Below are positions 34,763 through 42,968 of a DNA stretch of 64,000 bases, piece after piece (the stretch's first letter is position 1; each line of letters opens with the position of its first letter). Made by a program: the position numbers and the translations under genes. A model generated the notes under the pieces. That model was not told where the DNA came from. It was given only the letters and a program-made list of their open reading frames with translations, and did no database searches. Origin of the DNA: a virus; the IMG/VR virus record IMGVR_UViG_3300032116_000106, positions 19,682 to 83,681 of that record. One strand, given 5' to 3'.

Positions 34763-34997
34763 TTCTTTTTATTTTAATTGTTATACCGGCTTTACCCGCT
34801 GAAACATCATAAGTATTTCTTCTATTATCGGTAATAAATCCATAATCTTTAAATCTAAATATAATTACCAATTTTCCTTCGAATACGGCCCAAATTGCAT
34901 TATCCGCATAATCGATAGATGGCTGAGAAATAAAACCCATTTTCCAACTATTTCTAAACTCTTCTTCTAATTCGTCAGGTGTTATATGAATTAACAT
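34752..34997 (-). CDS. Small hypothetical protein (81 aa)
   Basis: This 81-residue protein with no recognised domain lies directly after the thymidylate synthase gene. It has an acidic N-terminus and a basic KIKRSGL end, and a mixed beta pattern (AVFEGKLVIIFRFKDYGF). It overlaps the start of the cupin gene by 11 bases. Confidence 0.6.
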   Translation of the reverse strand: MLIHITPDELEEEFRNSWKMGFISQPSIDYADNAIWAVFEGKLVIIFRFKDYGFITDNRRNTYDVSAGKAGITIKIKRSGL

Positions 34998-34998
34998 T

Positions 34999-35976
34999 CT
35001 AATTACTTAATGGTGCTTTAATTATAGGGTGGGATTCGTAATTTTCTATTACGAAATCTTCTACTTTGTACATAGGTAAACAATCACCTTCCGCTCGTTT
35101 AACATGCTCTGCTATTTTTAATGTTGGTAATCCAAATGGAGTTCTATGTAGTTGCTCTTTTGCTTGCTCAATGTGATTTAAGTATAAATGGGTATCCCCT
35201 AAGTTACCAATCAATTCATCGGGTATCATATTCACTTCTTTTGCAATAATCTCCAATAATAACCCATAAGATGCAATGTTGAATGGTAATCCTAAAAATG
35301 TATCTACACTTCTTTGATTCCACATTAATGAAAGATATCGCTTACCATCTTTCTCTCTTGTCCAACATTGAAATCCATAATGACAAGGTGGCAAAACCAT
35401 TGCATCTAATGCACCCACATTCCAAGCAGATACCATCAACCGTCTACTATCAGGATTTGTTTTGAGTTCGTTGATTAGATTTTGGATTTGGTCTATGTGT
35501 TCGGATTGTAAATAGAAACCTTCAGTACCGTCAGTATTACCTTCTACCCACGTGTCACCTTTCCATTGTCTCCATTGTTTACCATAGATTGGGCCTAACT
35601 CACCCCACTTCTTAGCAAACTCTTCATCGGTTTTGATTTGTTTAATAAACTCTTCTTTAGTTAATTGATACTTGAGGTCAAGTGAAGTTTTCCAAGCGTA
35701 GTTCTTATATGCATCACCATCCCAAATGTGGCAATCGTAATCCAAAAGGAATTTGATGTTAGTATCTCCTCTTAAAAACCATAGGAGTTCTGTCACCATA
35801 ACCTTCCATGCCATTTTCTTTGTAGTTAATAATGGAAACCCTTCACTCATTTTGTGGCGAATCTGCCTACCAAAAACTGAAAGTGTTCCAGTTCCGGTTC
35901 TATCAGTTTTAATTGTTCCATTAAGAGCCCCTATATCAGTAAGGAGTTGTTGGTATTGTTTATCTAAATTATTCAT
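34999..35976 (-). CDS. thyA: Thymidylate synthase
   Basis: This 325-residue thymidylate synthase, somewhat longer than the 264-residue E. coli enzyme, converts dUMP to dTMP with methylene-tetrahydrofolate. Conserved segments are GFPLLTTKKMAWKVMVTELL near the N-terminus, ELGPIYGKQWRQW, the catalytic Cys in LPPCHYGFQCW (near residue 198), and MWNQRSVDTFLGLPFNIASY. It overlaps a small membrane-type gene upstream by 8 bases. This enzyme supports phage DNA synthesis in an AT-rich genome. Confidence 0.95.
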   Translation of the reverse strand: MNNLDKQYQQLLTDIGALNGTIKTDRTGTGTLSVFGRQIRHKMSEGFPLLTTKKMAWKVMVTELLWFLRGDTNIKFLLDYDCHIWDGDAYKNYAWKTSLDLKYQLTKEEFIKQIKTDEEFAKKWGELGPIYGKQWRQWKGDTWVEGNTDGTEGFYLQSEHIDQIQNLINELKTNPDSRRLMVSAWNVGALDAMVLPPCHYGFQCWTREKDGKRYLSLMWNQRSVDTFLGLPFNIASYGLLLEIIAKEVNMIPDELIGNLGDTHLYLNHIEQAKEQLHRTPFGLPTLKIAEHVKRAEGDCLPMYKVEDFVIENYESHPIIKAPLSN

Positions 35977-36349
35977 ATGATTTTAGTCTTTTATGATTTT
36001 CTCTTTCAATTTCATGCGAATAATTTTCTTTATGCCCAATAATTCTATGAAAATCTTTGTATGCTTTTGGGTGGTAATCTTTTAAATAAGAAATACCAAA
36101 TTCATATTCAAATAAAACACTTTCATATCGGTGTTCTTTATTATCAAATCCATCTTCTATTGAAAATATTTCCATTTGTAAAGAATCAATTACATTTTGT
36201 AACGAATCTCTTTTTTGTAATGATGTTAGATAACTTTCCTCTGCTTTTGTTATGTTTACTTTAGTATGATTCATACTCATCCCAATCGCAATGATTCCTA
36301 TAATCAATATTGTAAATAATCCAATTTTGTATGTTGTGTTCGAATCCAT
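35969..36349 (-). CDS. Small membrane-anchored protein (126 aa)
   Basis: The N-terminus has one hydrophobic helix (IGLFTILIIGIIAIGMSM, about residues 8-25), followed by a helical, charged domain with heptad-like spacing. It is a likely single-pass inner-membrane protein with a C-terminal coiled-coil domain. A spanin-like or holin-like role is possible but nothing confirms it. It lies between primase and thyA. Confidence 0.55.
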   Translation of the reverse strand: MDSNTTYKIGLFTILIIGIIAIGMSMNHTKVNITKAEESYLTSLQKRDSLQNVIDSLQMEIFSIEDGFDNKEHRYESVLFEYEFGISYLKDYHPKAYKDFHRIIGHKENYSHEIERENHKRLKSYE

Positions 36350-36350
36350 A

Positions 36351-37277
36351 TTATAATGATAATTTTAGTTTTATTAAATCTTCAAAAGATGAAGTTGTAT
36401 TGGTTTCAATTTGTTTTGTTACTTCGATAAACCCCATTTCCGAAGGGTCTTTACCATTTAAGGTTATTATCTTACAATCAATTCCATTATTAGTAAGGTA
36501 TTGATAATGCCTCACAGCATCTCCCATTGCATCGGTATCTAATACGATATTAACTGATGGTTTCTTTGTAAGTATTTTATCACTTAATAGTTTTGGGAGT
36601 GTTTTACCAAAAATAGGCACTGCATTTCTTTTAATTGCAATTGCATCAAATGCCCCTTCACAAAGTGTTATAGGCATATCCCAATTTATAGTTGAATCAA
36701 ATCCAATTATATTTTTTGATACAGGAGGATTTTTATATTTCATATTTTCATTTGGGTAAATACTTCTTGCGATAAAGAAATTTAATCTGCTATCTGAATC
36801 ATAAGATGGTATAATAACCCTACCTTTGTATAACCCACTATCACAATAACCTATTCGATGTTTAAGAATGTCATTATCACTTATTCCCCTCTTCTTTAAA
36901 TAATTATAAGCTACTTTATATTCTATAATATGCTGATTATCTAAAATAGTTTTGTATTCGGAAGGTAATTTAAGTTCAATTTGTTCTTCATCTTTTATAT
37001 CTCCTCCAATGTTGGCTTCGTTGTAAATAGTATTAACTTTTACTATTACCTCTCTATCAACTTGTAATTTACGAAGAAGTGTATATACCTTCTTACCCTT
37101 TGAATCGCATACCCAACATCTCCACTTTTGTGATTCTAAATTAACTTGCAATTTAGGTTTATGATGTGAACAAAAAGGGCAATAGTATTGGATTTCATCT
37201 TTACCCAAATTTCTACCGCCGCCTAAAACCTCATCGATTTTAGTTTTAACATATTGCTTATCTATTTCAGAAATCAT
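36351..37277 (-). CDS. DNA primase (DnaG-type, zinc finger plus Toprim)
   Basis: This 308-residue protein has an N-terminal zinc ribbon (Cys33, Cys36 then Cys54, Cys57: CPFCSHH, WRCWVC) and a Toprim domain with the catalytic Glu in LCEGAFDAIAIK (about 206) and the DxD in IVLDTDAMGDAV (about 245). It would synthesise RNA primers for the replication fork. At 308 residues it is shorter than host DnaG and like T4 gp61, lacking a helicase-interaction domain. No replicative helicase is in the window. Confidence 0.85.
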   Translation of the reverse strand: MISEIDKQYVKTKIDEVLGGGRNLGKDEIQYYCPFCSHHKPKLQVNLESQKWRCWVCDSKGKKVYTLLRKLQVDREVIVKVNTIYNEANIGGDIKDEEQIELKLPSEYKTILDNQHIIEYKVAYNYLKKRGISDNDILKHRIGYCDSGLYKGRVIIPSYDSDSRLNFFIARSIYPNENMKYKNPPVSKNIIGFDSTINWDMPITLCEGAFDAIAIKRNAVPIFGKTLPKLLSDKILTKKPSVNIVLDTDAMGDAVRHYQYLTNNGIDCKIITLNGKDPSEMGFIEVTKQIETNTTSSFEDLIKLKLSL

Positions 37278-37980
37278 AACGCTCTAATAAAAATTTTAGA
37301 TACCAATTATTTCCTTCATCATTTAAATGCTTATCTACTCTAGAAACAAAGTAATTGGTCTTATCGGTTTTCCTTAAATAAGTTTCAATCGAATTGTATT
37401 CCCCAAACTTAATATGTTCTGAATTTAATTCCGAATCGTTTTTAAAGTGAGTATCATAATCGTTGGTAAAAAACAAATACTCAAAATTAATCCCTACACT
37501 TCTACATAAATTGGATAGAATTTTTAATTCTAAAAGTAAATCTTTTAGTATTCTATAATAATTTAAATGATATACAAATGAGCAATACGGTGAAAATAAA
37601 TTTTTAATAAGAGGATCTTTACTCCACCCTAAATATGGATACAAAGTATTATACATCTTATCCTCAAAAATAGAATTATCCCTAATCAAATTATTTTTTT
37701 CTAAATACTCTAAATTTTCAGGTGATGAGATTGAACTTTGAAATGTATCATTGTAGAGAACCATTAGCCTTTCGGGAACAGTTAGTTGAACCAAAATATT
37801 ACACCCAAATTTGTTTTCTTCAATTAATTTATTTACCTTTAACTTTACCAATTTAAGTATATGCTCATTCGATAAAGATGAATGTGAATTATTCTCTAAC
37901 TGCAAATGCAGGGAATTTTCAAGTATAAGTTTATCATTTAGCAGAGAAAATGAATCACCAAATAGGTATAATTTTTTCAT
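37267..37980 (-). CDS. SGNH/GDSL hydrolase-like protein
   Basis: This protein of about 238 residues has block I KLYLFGDSFSLLND at the N-terminus and a C-terminal block V-like DKHLNDEGNNWYL with a histidine. I chose ATG 37980 over TTG 37986 because it is an ATG directly before KKLYLFG. SGNH hydrolases cleave ester bonds, such as acetyl groups on sugars. It overlaps the primase gene by 11 bases. Confidence 0.6.
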   Translation of the reverse strand: MKKLYLFGDSFSLLNDKLILENSLHLQLENNSHSSLSNEHILKLVKLKVNKLIEENKFGCNILVQLTVPERLMVLYNDTFQSSISSPENLEYLEKNNLIRDNSIFEDKMYNTLYPYLGWSKDPLIKNLFSPYCSFVYHLNYYRILKDLLLELKILSNLCRSVGINFEYLFFTNDYDTHFKNDSELNSEHIKFGEYNSIETYLRKTDKTNYFVSRVDKHLNDEGNNWYLKFLLERYDF

Positions 37981-37996
37981 ACCCAAATGTATGAAA

Positions 37997-38818
37997 TTAT
38001 TTTATCAATTCCAAATATTTTTTATACAATGTATTGGCTAACCACTTATGGGAAGCGGAGCAAGGGTGGTCATCATTTACCCCTATATTTTGCCTTAAAG
38101 TAAGATAACAATCCTTATTCATCGAATCCCAACTTCGGTATTCATTTCCATTGAAATTTATAGGTAAATAATATGGACTTTCTTTAATAGTATCATAAAT
38201 TAAGTGGTGAGAATAAAAATCTTCCAGCCCCATAAAAAATACACACTTACATCCCATTTCTTCCAACTCCTTAAATTTTTCTATTAGTTTATTGTAAATA
38301 ATAAAAAATACTTCGGCTATTGTTTCGTTTAGTGAACTTCTTCTTAAAGGGTCATCTAATAAGTTTATATTTTCTATTATTTTTTTCTTTAAATCTACAC
38401 CTAACCATCTTACTCCTTCATCATGCCCACCAAATGAATTACTATTAGTAAATTCAACTATATCTCTTATTACATTTGTAAATTGAAAAACACAATATTT
38501 TGGAACATAATTTTTTTCAACCTTAAGGTATTCCATCAAAATTCCTAACCTCTCAATGTTTCTATAATTGTTTCCCCCATTTTCGTTTTTAGTCATTAAG
38601 CTAAAATTCAAAAAATTTTTAAGGATACCAGACCATCTATATTTTTCTCTATACGCTACTAACTCATCCAATGAAATCATTATTAAGGATGAGGGATAAT
38701 ATGTAACTTTATTTTTATATAATTCAAAAGATGTTGGGTATTTTTCTTGCCAATGATGAAATTCTAACCCCTCCCCATAAGTAAATGAACAACCAAACGT
38801 TAATAATAAATTTGTCAT
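37997..38818 (-). CDS. SGNH hydrolase-like protein
   Basis: This 273-residue protein begins LLLTFGCSFTYGEGL (block I, with Cys next to the Ser nucleophile) and ends with DDHPCSASHKWLANTLYKKY, a good block V (Asp/His with the final His). The middle is helix-rich. GCSFT is shared with the partial gene at the left edge of the window. It overlaps the GIY-YIG nuclease gene by 4 bases. A carbohydrate esterase role is plausible. Confidence 0.65.
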   Translation of the reverse strand: MTNLLLTFGCSFTYGEGLEFHHWQEKYPTSFELYKNKVTYYPSSLIMISLDELVAYREKYRWSGILKNFLNFSLMTKNENGGNNYRNIERLGILMEYLKVEKNYVPKYCVFQFTNVIRDIVEFTNSNSFGGHDEGVRWLGVDLKKKIIENINLLDDPLRRSSLNETIAEVFFIIYNKLIEKFKELEEMGCKCVFFMGLEDFYSHHLIYDTIKESPYYLPINFNGNEYRSWDSMNKDCYLTLRQNIGVNDDHPCSASHKWLANTLYKKYLELIK

Positions 38819-39258
38819 ATATGAGGAATGTCTTTTCTAAAAAATTTTCCCAATATGTTATCATTATAAAAAACATTTGGGTTTTCTAATACTTCTAATG
38901 AAAATAGATACTTTGTTTCCAAGTATGTTAGGTGTTTTGGGGAAAAGGCAAATTGAATAATAGTTCTCTTAAATTCACTACTCTTACCTTCCTTAATAAG
39001 TTGTTTGATTTCGGAATGTGAACCATAGTAGGATTTCCAATCACTTTCTTTTTGAACTTTCTTTTTCTTACTAGCTCTTTTATCGGTTAATTCCGCTAAT
39101 TCCTTTTTACCCAAAGCCTTAGTGGTCACCGAAATAAGTTGTTTTCTTCCTATATATTTTTTGCCAGTTGGAATATGATATACTTCATAAACAAACCCAA
39201 AAGCATCTTCCGGTATCTGATTAATATCGGAAATTAATTCGTTTTTATACTCCCACAT
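38815..39258 (-). CDS. GIY-YIG endonuclease-like protein
   Basis: This 147-residue protein has the GIY-YIG order: GFVYEVYHIPTGKKYIGRKQL (residues 20-40) then the KSYYGSH and LTYLETKYLFS segments, where the metal-binding Glu would lie. Similar Seg-like homing nucleases are common in T4-type phages. It is free-standing, with no intron, at the boundary between the metabolism genes and the tail genes. It may be a homing element or a structure-specific nuclease. Confidence 0.7.
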   Translation of the reverse strand: MWEYKNELISDINQIPEDAFGFVYEVYHIPTGKKYIGRKQLISVTTKALGKKELAELTDKRASKKKKVQKESDWKSYYGSHSEIKQLIKEGKSSEFKRTIIQFAFSPKHLTYLETKYLFSLEVLENPNVFYNDNILGKFFRKDIPHI

Positions 39259-39277
39259 CTGTAACCTTTATTTTAAT

Positions 39278-39508
39278 TTATCTTTTGGTTTTATCTGAAT
39301 ACTTTGATAAATCTACTTGCCCCTTTCTAGCTCCACTTAATACCTTATCATTTAAATTATAATCAGTATTACCTGTCAATGCTTTTGAAGTAAATCCTTT
39401 TACTGCTAATAATCCACCTACTTTAGTTTTTATGTAGTCGGTTATTTGGCTAGGAGCATTTTTCTCAGCCATTTTTGAATTTTTGTAAAGATCTATTATC
39501 TGTGCCAT
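39278..39508 (-). CDS. Small hypothetical protein (76 aa)
   Basis: This 76-residue protein of unknown function lies at the end of the tail module. It has a helical N-terminus, a QITDYIKTKVGGLLAVKGF segment and a basic tail. A TATTTATA element lies 16 bases before the ATG. It could be a small structural or packaging protein. Confidence 0.6.
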   Translation of the reverse strand: MAQIIDLYKNSKMAEKNAPSQITDYIKTKVGGLLAVKGFTSKALTGNTDYNLNDKVLSGARKGQVDLSKYSDKTKR

Positions 39509-39524
39509 AGTTTGTTTATTTTTA

Positions 39525-39532
39525 TATAAATA
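39525..39532 (-). promoter_or_regulatory. Recurrent 8-mer TATTTATA before the 39278-39508 gene
   Basis: Exact sense TATTTATA, 16 bases before ATG 39508 and adjacent to the stop of the upstream gene at 39533. Confidence 0.5.
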
Positions 39533-40960
39533 TTAAGTATCGAAACGAATAACGAAATTAATAGGATAATCTGGTGTAGATTTAGGTTTAGATGGTATTT
39601 TTGCCACCGCTACCATATCATAATTTTCATCATATAATCCAATAGTTGTAATATAAGGTGCTAAATAAGAACCCGTTGGGTCTATTGAGGAACTATATTC
39701 ATATTCATCAAATCCAATTTTTGTTGTTCCATTATAATCTGAAACCAATCTAAAATCCAAATTATATGCGTTTGTTGCCCCACTTACATTACCCGGTGTG
39801 AAAGGTATATATTTTTTTACATATACATCTCCATTATAAAATTTAGTAGCAGAAGGATTTGTGGAATAATTGAATTCATTAGGGTTTACTTCCAAAAATA
39901 ATTCGTTTTCATAGATTGTTTTAGTTGATTGGAATTTCATATCCCAATTACCATCATTTCCAAAGTTATAATTACTTTCTTGTTCTAATGTATCACTCGC
40001 TCTCTCAACACCATAAGTTAATACTATGATTCCATTTGAATAAAATATATTACCTATTGTAGTAGCAACATTATATTTGCTTAGTTCCAAAGGAAAGTTA
40101 AAATTACCTAATGCTGTCAATTCTCCCGATGATACATCAAACTTAAAAATTAAGGTTTCCGATGCCGGTCCACCGCTATAACTTAAATTAATACTTCCTT
40201 CATCATCTCCATCAGCATCACCCATATCAAAAGAAGTGATGGTTAATGTATAATATAAACCATCATTCATTAAAAATGTAGCCGTATTATTTTCTAAATC
40301 AAGTTGTGTTAAATCAACAAATGCTTTTCCTAAATAAAGTAAATTACCTTTTCCATCATCTACAATAGTTGAATCATCAGTATAGTTGGTTAAAAGTAAT
40401 GAATTTTTTTTAATTCCTTCTCCGATATATCTTTGTGGTATATTCCAAAATAAGAATCTATTACCTAACACTCTTTCAGTATTAGAAGCGTAATTATTCA
40501 TTTCTCCATACACCTTTGTAACATCAGTATATTTACCTTCAAAAATTATCCCCGCATCATCAACTCTATATGAATTACTATCCAAATATTGTTGAAATTC
40601 ATCGATGTATTTTTTATCTGATTGGCTATAATAATACTGAAATGCATTAGTAGTTGGGGTGGATAGGTTATTAGTAATGTTTACATTATATACTTTTAAT
40701 TGCTTAGCATTATGTTTTCTCAAATTCCAATTCGTTACAACTCCAATTTGTTTTGCTGAATTAGAATAAAATAATTGCTTTATACCTTTATATAAAGAAT
40801 ACTCTTTATATCCTGCTACCTCTCTATTCTCGCTATCCTCAAATGAACCCGATATATTTTCAACGGCATAAACAGGTGCAATAGAACTATCTATCGTCCA
40901 ATTTTTATAGACTTTAAATGGTCTTACCGTTATATCAGATTTTTGAATTGATTTAAACAT
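39533..40960 (-). CDS. Tail/virion structural protein, C-terminus paralogous to next gene
   Basis: The product of about 475 residues has a beta-rich sequence and ends YITTIGLYDENYDMVAVAKI, closely matching YITSVGLYNDANELIAVAKT in the product at 41033-42274. An EFNYSTNPS (here) versus EFNFSNNPT (there) segment also aligns. A longer frame reaches ATG 40993, but it would cross a terminator hairpin (40982-41004), so I place the start at ATG 40960 (MFKSIQKSD). TATTTATA lies only five bases before it. Confidence 0.7.
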   Translation of the reverse strand: MFKSIQKSDITVRPFKVYKNWTIDSSIAPVYAVENISGSFEDSENREVAGYKEYSLYKGIKQLFYSNSAKQIGVVTNWNLRKHNAKQLKVYNVNITNNLSTPTTNAFQYYYSQSDKKYIDEFQQYLDSNSYRVDDAGIIFEGKYTDVTKVYGEMNNYASNTERVLGNRFLFWNIPQRYIGEGIKKNSLLLTNYTDDSTIVDDGKGNLLYLGKAFVDLTQLDLENNTATFLMNDGLYYTLTITSFDMGDADGDDEGSINLSYSGGPASETLIFKFDVSSGELTALGNFNFPLELSKYNVATTIGNIFYSNGIIVLTYGVERASDTLEQESNYNFGNDGNWDMKFQSTKTIYENELFLEVNPNEFNYSTNPSATKFYNGDVYVKKYIPFTPGNVSGATNAYNLDFRLVSDYNGTTKIGFDEYEYSSSIDPTGSYLAPYITTIGLYDENYDMVAVAKIPSKPKSTPDYPINFVIRFDT

Positions 40961-40965
40961 ACACC

Positions 40966-40973
40966 TATAAATA
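40966..40973 (-). promoter_or_regulatory. Recurrent 8-mer TATTTATA before the 39533-40960 gene
   Basis: Exact sense TATTTATA, five bases before ATG 40960 and eight bases after the terminator T tract. The short distance argues against a standard leadered promoter here. Confidence 0.5.
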
Positions 40974-40981
40974 TAATAATT

Positions 40982-41004
40982 AAAAAAACCCACCGAAGTG
41001 GGTT
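40982..41004 (-). terminator. Rho-independent terminator after the 41033-42274 gene
   Basis: The minus strand reads AACCCAC-TTCG-GTGGGTT followed by seven T, a perfect seven-base-pair stem with a UUCG loop and a U tract. It lies downstream of the virion gene ending at 41033 and before the start of the next gene. Confidence 0.9.
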
Positions 41005-41032
41005 CTATTAAAATTAAGGTTTAAAATTAAAT

Positions 41033-42274
41033 TTAAAAATCAAGTTTTACCTTAATCAACACCTCCTTATCGAAGGATTTCGCGATTGGTTGCGATGTTT
41101 TCGCAACTGCAATCAATTCGTTAGCATCGTTGTATAAACCAACTGATGTGATATATGTTTTAGGATCAGATTCAAATGAAGGTTCTCTAAATGTTCCATC
41201 AGAACCACTTACAAATGTAGGATTGTTTGAGAAGTTAAATTCTCTATTAGTCGCTCTTACAAAGAAGTGTTGAGTTGATACATTTTCAGTTCTTCTCATT
41301 TCAAAATCTGCTCCGCCTTTAATTGCGTTAAATAATAATTTTTGGTTATAAGTTTCAACCGAAGTAGATCCGGTTGTTGGTAATAACTCACTTCCCACTA
41401 CTGATGCTAATGCGGTTGGATTTAATAACATAATACCCAATTTAGGATAGAACTTACCAAATCCTTGTTGATTAGATGCGGTATATGTATTGATAGTTGC
41501 TGCTGCCTCAGTTCCAACATTTGTTGAACCAGAAACTATATTAAAAACAGTTCCTGCTTTACCAGCTTTATCAGAAAACTTCTTACCACTATCATCTATA
41601 AAATACCTTATTCCATTAGAACCGCTTAATGTTAATGTAAAATTACCCGCATCAGCCTGTTGTCTATATCTAGCTCTTGCTAAGTTAATAACATATGCAT
41701 GATCTATTTGGTAACCATCTTCAATTGATGCTGAATATACTGTAAAGTATTCATCAGCTTCACCTTCATAGTTATCATTCAATAACATTCTATATTGTGA
41801 ATAGATTGCTTTTGTTGGTAAAAGAGCAGAATCAGATGTTGTTAATTGAACCGAACCACTTGCGAACTTATGCCCGTAAGCAATCGCAAATTCAACAGGT
41901 GCAGATGATCCAGTGTTTGAACCAGTTAAGTAAACATTTAGATAATACTTCGATGCATCTGAACCACTGTGTCCTGCTATTGTTGTTGTAGAACCGGTCA
42001 CCATTGAACCATTTAAACTACCACTACCATTACTCCACAATCCTTCAGTTACTACTTCAATTTTATTTGAAATCTTATCAAACTCACCAAATTTTTTAAA
42101 AATACCTTGTGATAATACACCACCACTCGCCACACCCAATCTTTCATTAGGTGGCAATGATGCATTAATTATATTAGCAATCGCAGTTGCATCAATTACA
42201 CCCGCATTATCGATAAGATATTGGGATAATTGTTGTGTTACTGCTGCTCCTTGTGCTCCTGTAATTTGTGCCAT
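41033..42274 (-). CDS. Virion/tail structural protein
   Basis: This 413-residue protein opens MAQITGAQGAAVTQQLSQYL and includes PNERLGVASGGVLSQGIFKK. The C-terminal about 60 residues are paralogous to the 39533-40960 product. It is rich in Ser/Thr/Gly and beta strands. The position in the tail module and presence of a terminator directly after it suggest an abundant late protein. I considered a tail sheath or tube role but see no recognised sheath motif. The family is unknown to me. Confidence 0.7.
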   Translation of the reverse strand: MAQITGAQGAAVTQQLSQYLIDNAGVIDATAIANIINASLPPNERLGVASGGVLSQGIFKKFGEFDKISNKIEVVTEGLWSNGSGSLNGSMVTGSTTTIAGHSGSDASKYYLNVYLTGSNTGSSAPVEFAIAYGHKFASGSVQLTTSDSALLPTKAIYSQYRMLLNDNYEGEADEYFTVYSASIEDGYQIDHAYVINLARARYRQQADAGNFTLTLSGSNGIRYFIDDSGKKFSDKAGKAGTVFNIVSGSTNVGTEAAATINTYTASNQQGFGKFYPKLGIMLLNPTALASVVGSELLPTTGSTSVETYNQKLLFNAIKGGADFEMRRTENVSTQHFFVRATNREFNFSNNPTFVSGSDGTFREPSFESDPKTYITSVGLYNDANELIAVAKTSQPIAKSFDKEVLIKVKLDF

Positions 42275-42290
42275 TTTCTATTTTTAATTT

Positions 42291-42905
42291 TTATGCTACA
42301 TAGTTTACTGTCACAGGAATAGAAACTGAACCCCCGGTCTCGTTTCCATAAACTGTCAAAGTTGTTACAACTGTTGCAGTAAGTGCAGGGTTTGGAATAA
42401 ATTCAAATGAAGTTCCTCTCCTAACATCAGCTGTTGCTGCTACTGAATCACTAACTGAAATTTGTCCCGTTGCTGCAACTCCTAAACCGATTAAAGTTCC
42501 TGCCGTCTTATCAGCTAAAACTGCGGTATATCCAGAAGTTGTATTACCTGCCGGTGAAGTTGTTGGTGAAATAGTAACTTTACCTCTCGTTTGATTTGTG
42601 CTAATGGAAGTAGTTCCAATAGATACCTGAGGTATTTTAGTTGTTCCTTTTGGAAGTGTTACAAGTTTATATTTTAAAACTTGTGTTTCATCTGGTGATG
42701 CTTCTAAAATAGGAATTGCTTTAATAGCCGCATCATAATATGCAGAACCTTTTGGGTGCGCTGCATCATACAATTGGTAATCAATTTCATCATCACCCAA
42801 TGCAAATTGAGTAATGTTTAACGATTGTCCCGCTGCTAATTTTTCTCTACCTTTTTTTGTAAGAATAGCATCTACAATTATGCTCGAATTATCTAAGTAA
42901 GCCAT
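42291..42905 (-). CDS. Virion-associated structural protein
   Basis: This 204-residue protein begins MAYLDNSSIIVDAILTKKGR with AAGQSLNITQFALGDDEIDY, a pattern I associate with tail-associated proteins in T4-type marine phages but cannot name. The C-terminal half is a likely Ig-like beta domain. It lies directly before the 41033 gene. TATTTATA is 28 bases upstream of its ATG. Confidence 0.65.
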   Translation of the reverse strand: MAYLDNSSIIVDAILTKKGREKLAAGQSLNITQFALGDDEIDYQLYDAAHPKGSAYYDAAIKAIPILEASPDETQVLKYKLVTLPKGTTKIPQVSIGTTSISTNQTRGKVTISPTTSPAGNTTSGYTAVLADKTAGTLIGLGVAATGQISVSDSVAATADVRRGTSFEFIPNPALTATVVTTLTVYGNETGGSVSIPVTVNYVA

Positions 42906-42933
42906 TTTTAATTATTTTGGTCTTTTTTTCAAT

Positions 42934-42941
42934 TATAAATA
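42934..42941 (-). promoter_or_regulatory. Recurrent 8-mer TATTTATA before the 42291-42905 gene
   Basis: Exact sense TATTTATA, 28 bases before ATG 42905, in a 63-base gap that holds no other obvious signal. Confidence 0.5.
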
Positions 42942-42968
42942 TATAACCTTTTAGTTTTACAACTTTTT

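Noticed and set aside
37984-37991. TACATTTG promoter-like match before the SGNH gene at 37267
   Set aside because: It lies only three bases from the ATG, so a transcript would be leaderless; probably coincidence in an AT-rich gap.
41033-42274. Tail sheath protein
   Set aside because: Size and location fit, but no sheath signature is visible and the C-terminus is paralogous to a neighbouring structural protein.
42934-42941. Plus-strand TATAAATA (exact T4 late promoter) in this and other gaps
   Set aside because: Read on the plus strand it would drive antisense transcription. The copy before the plus-strand gene has the opposite orientation, so I treat the element as sense TATTTATA instead.
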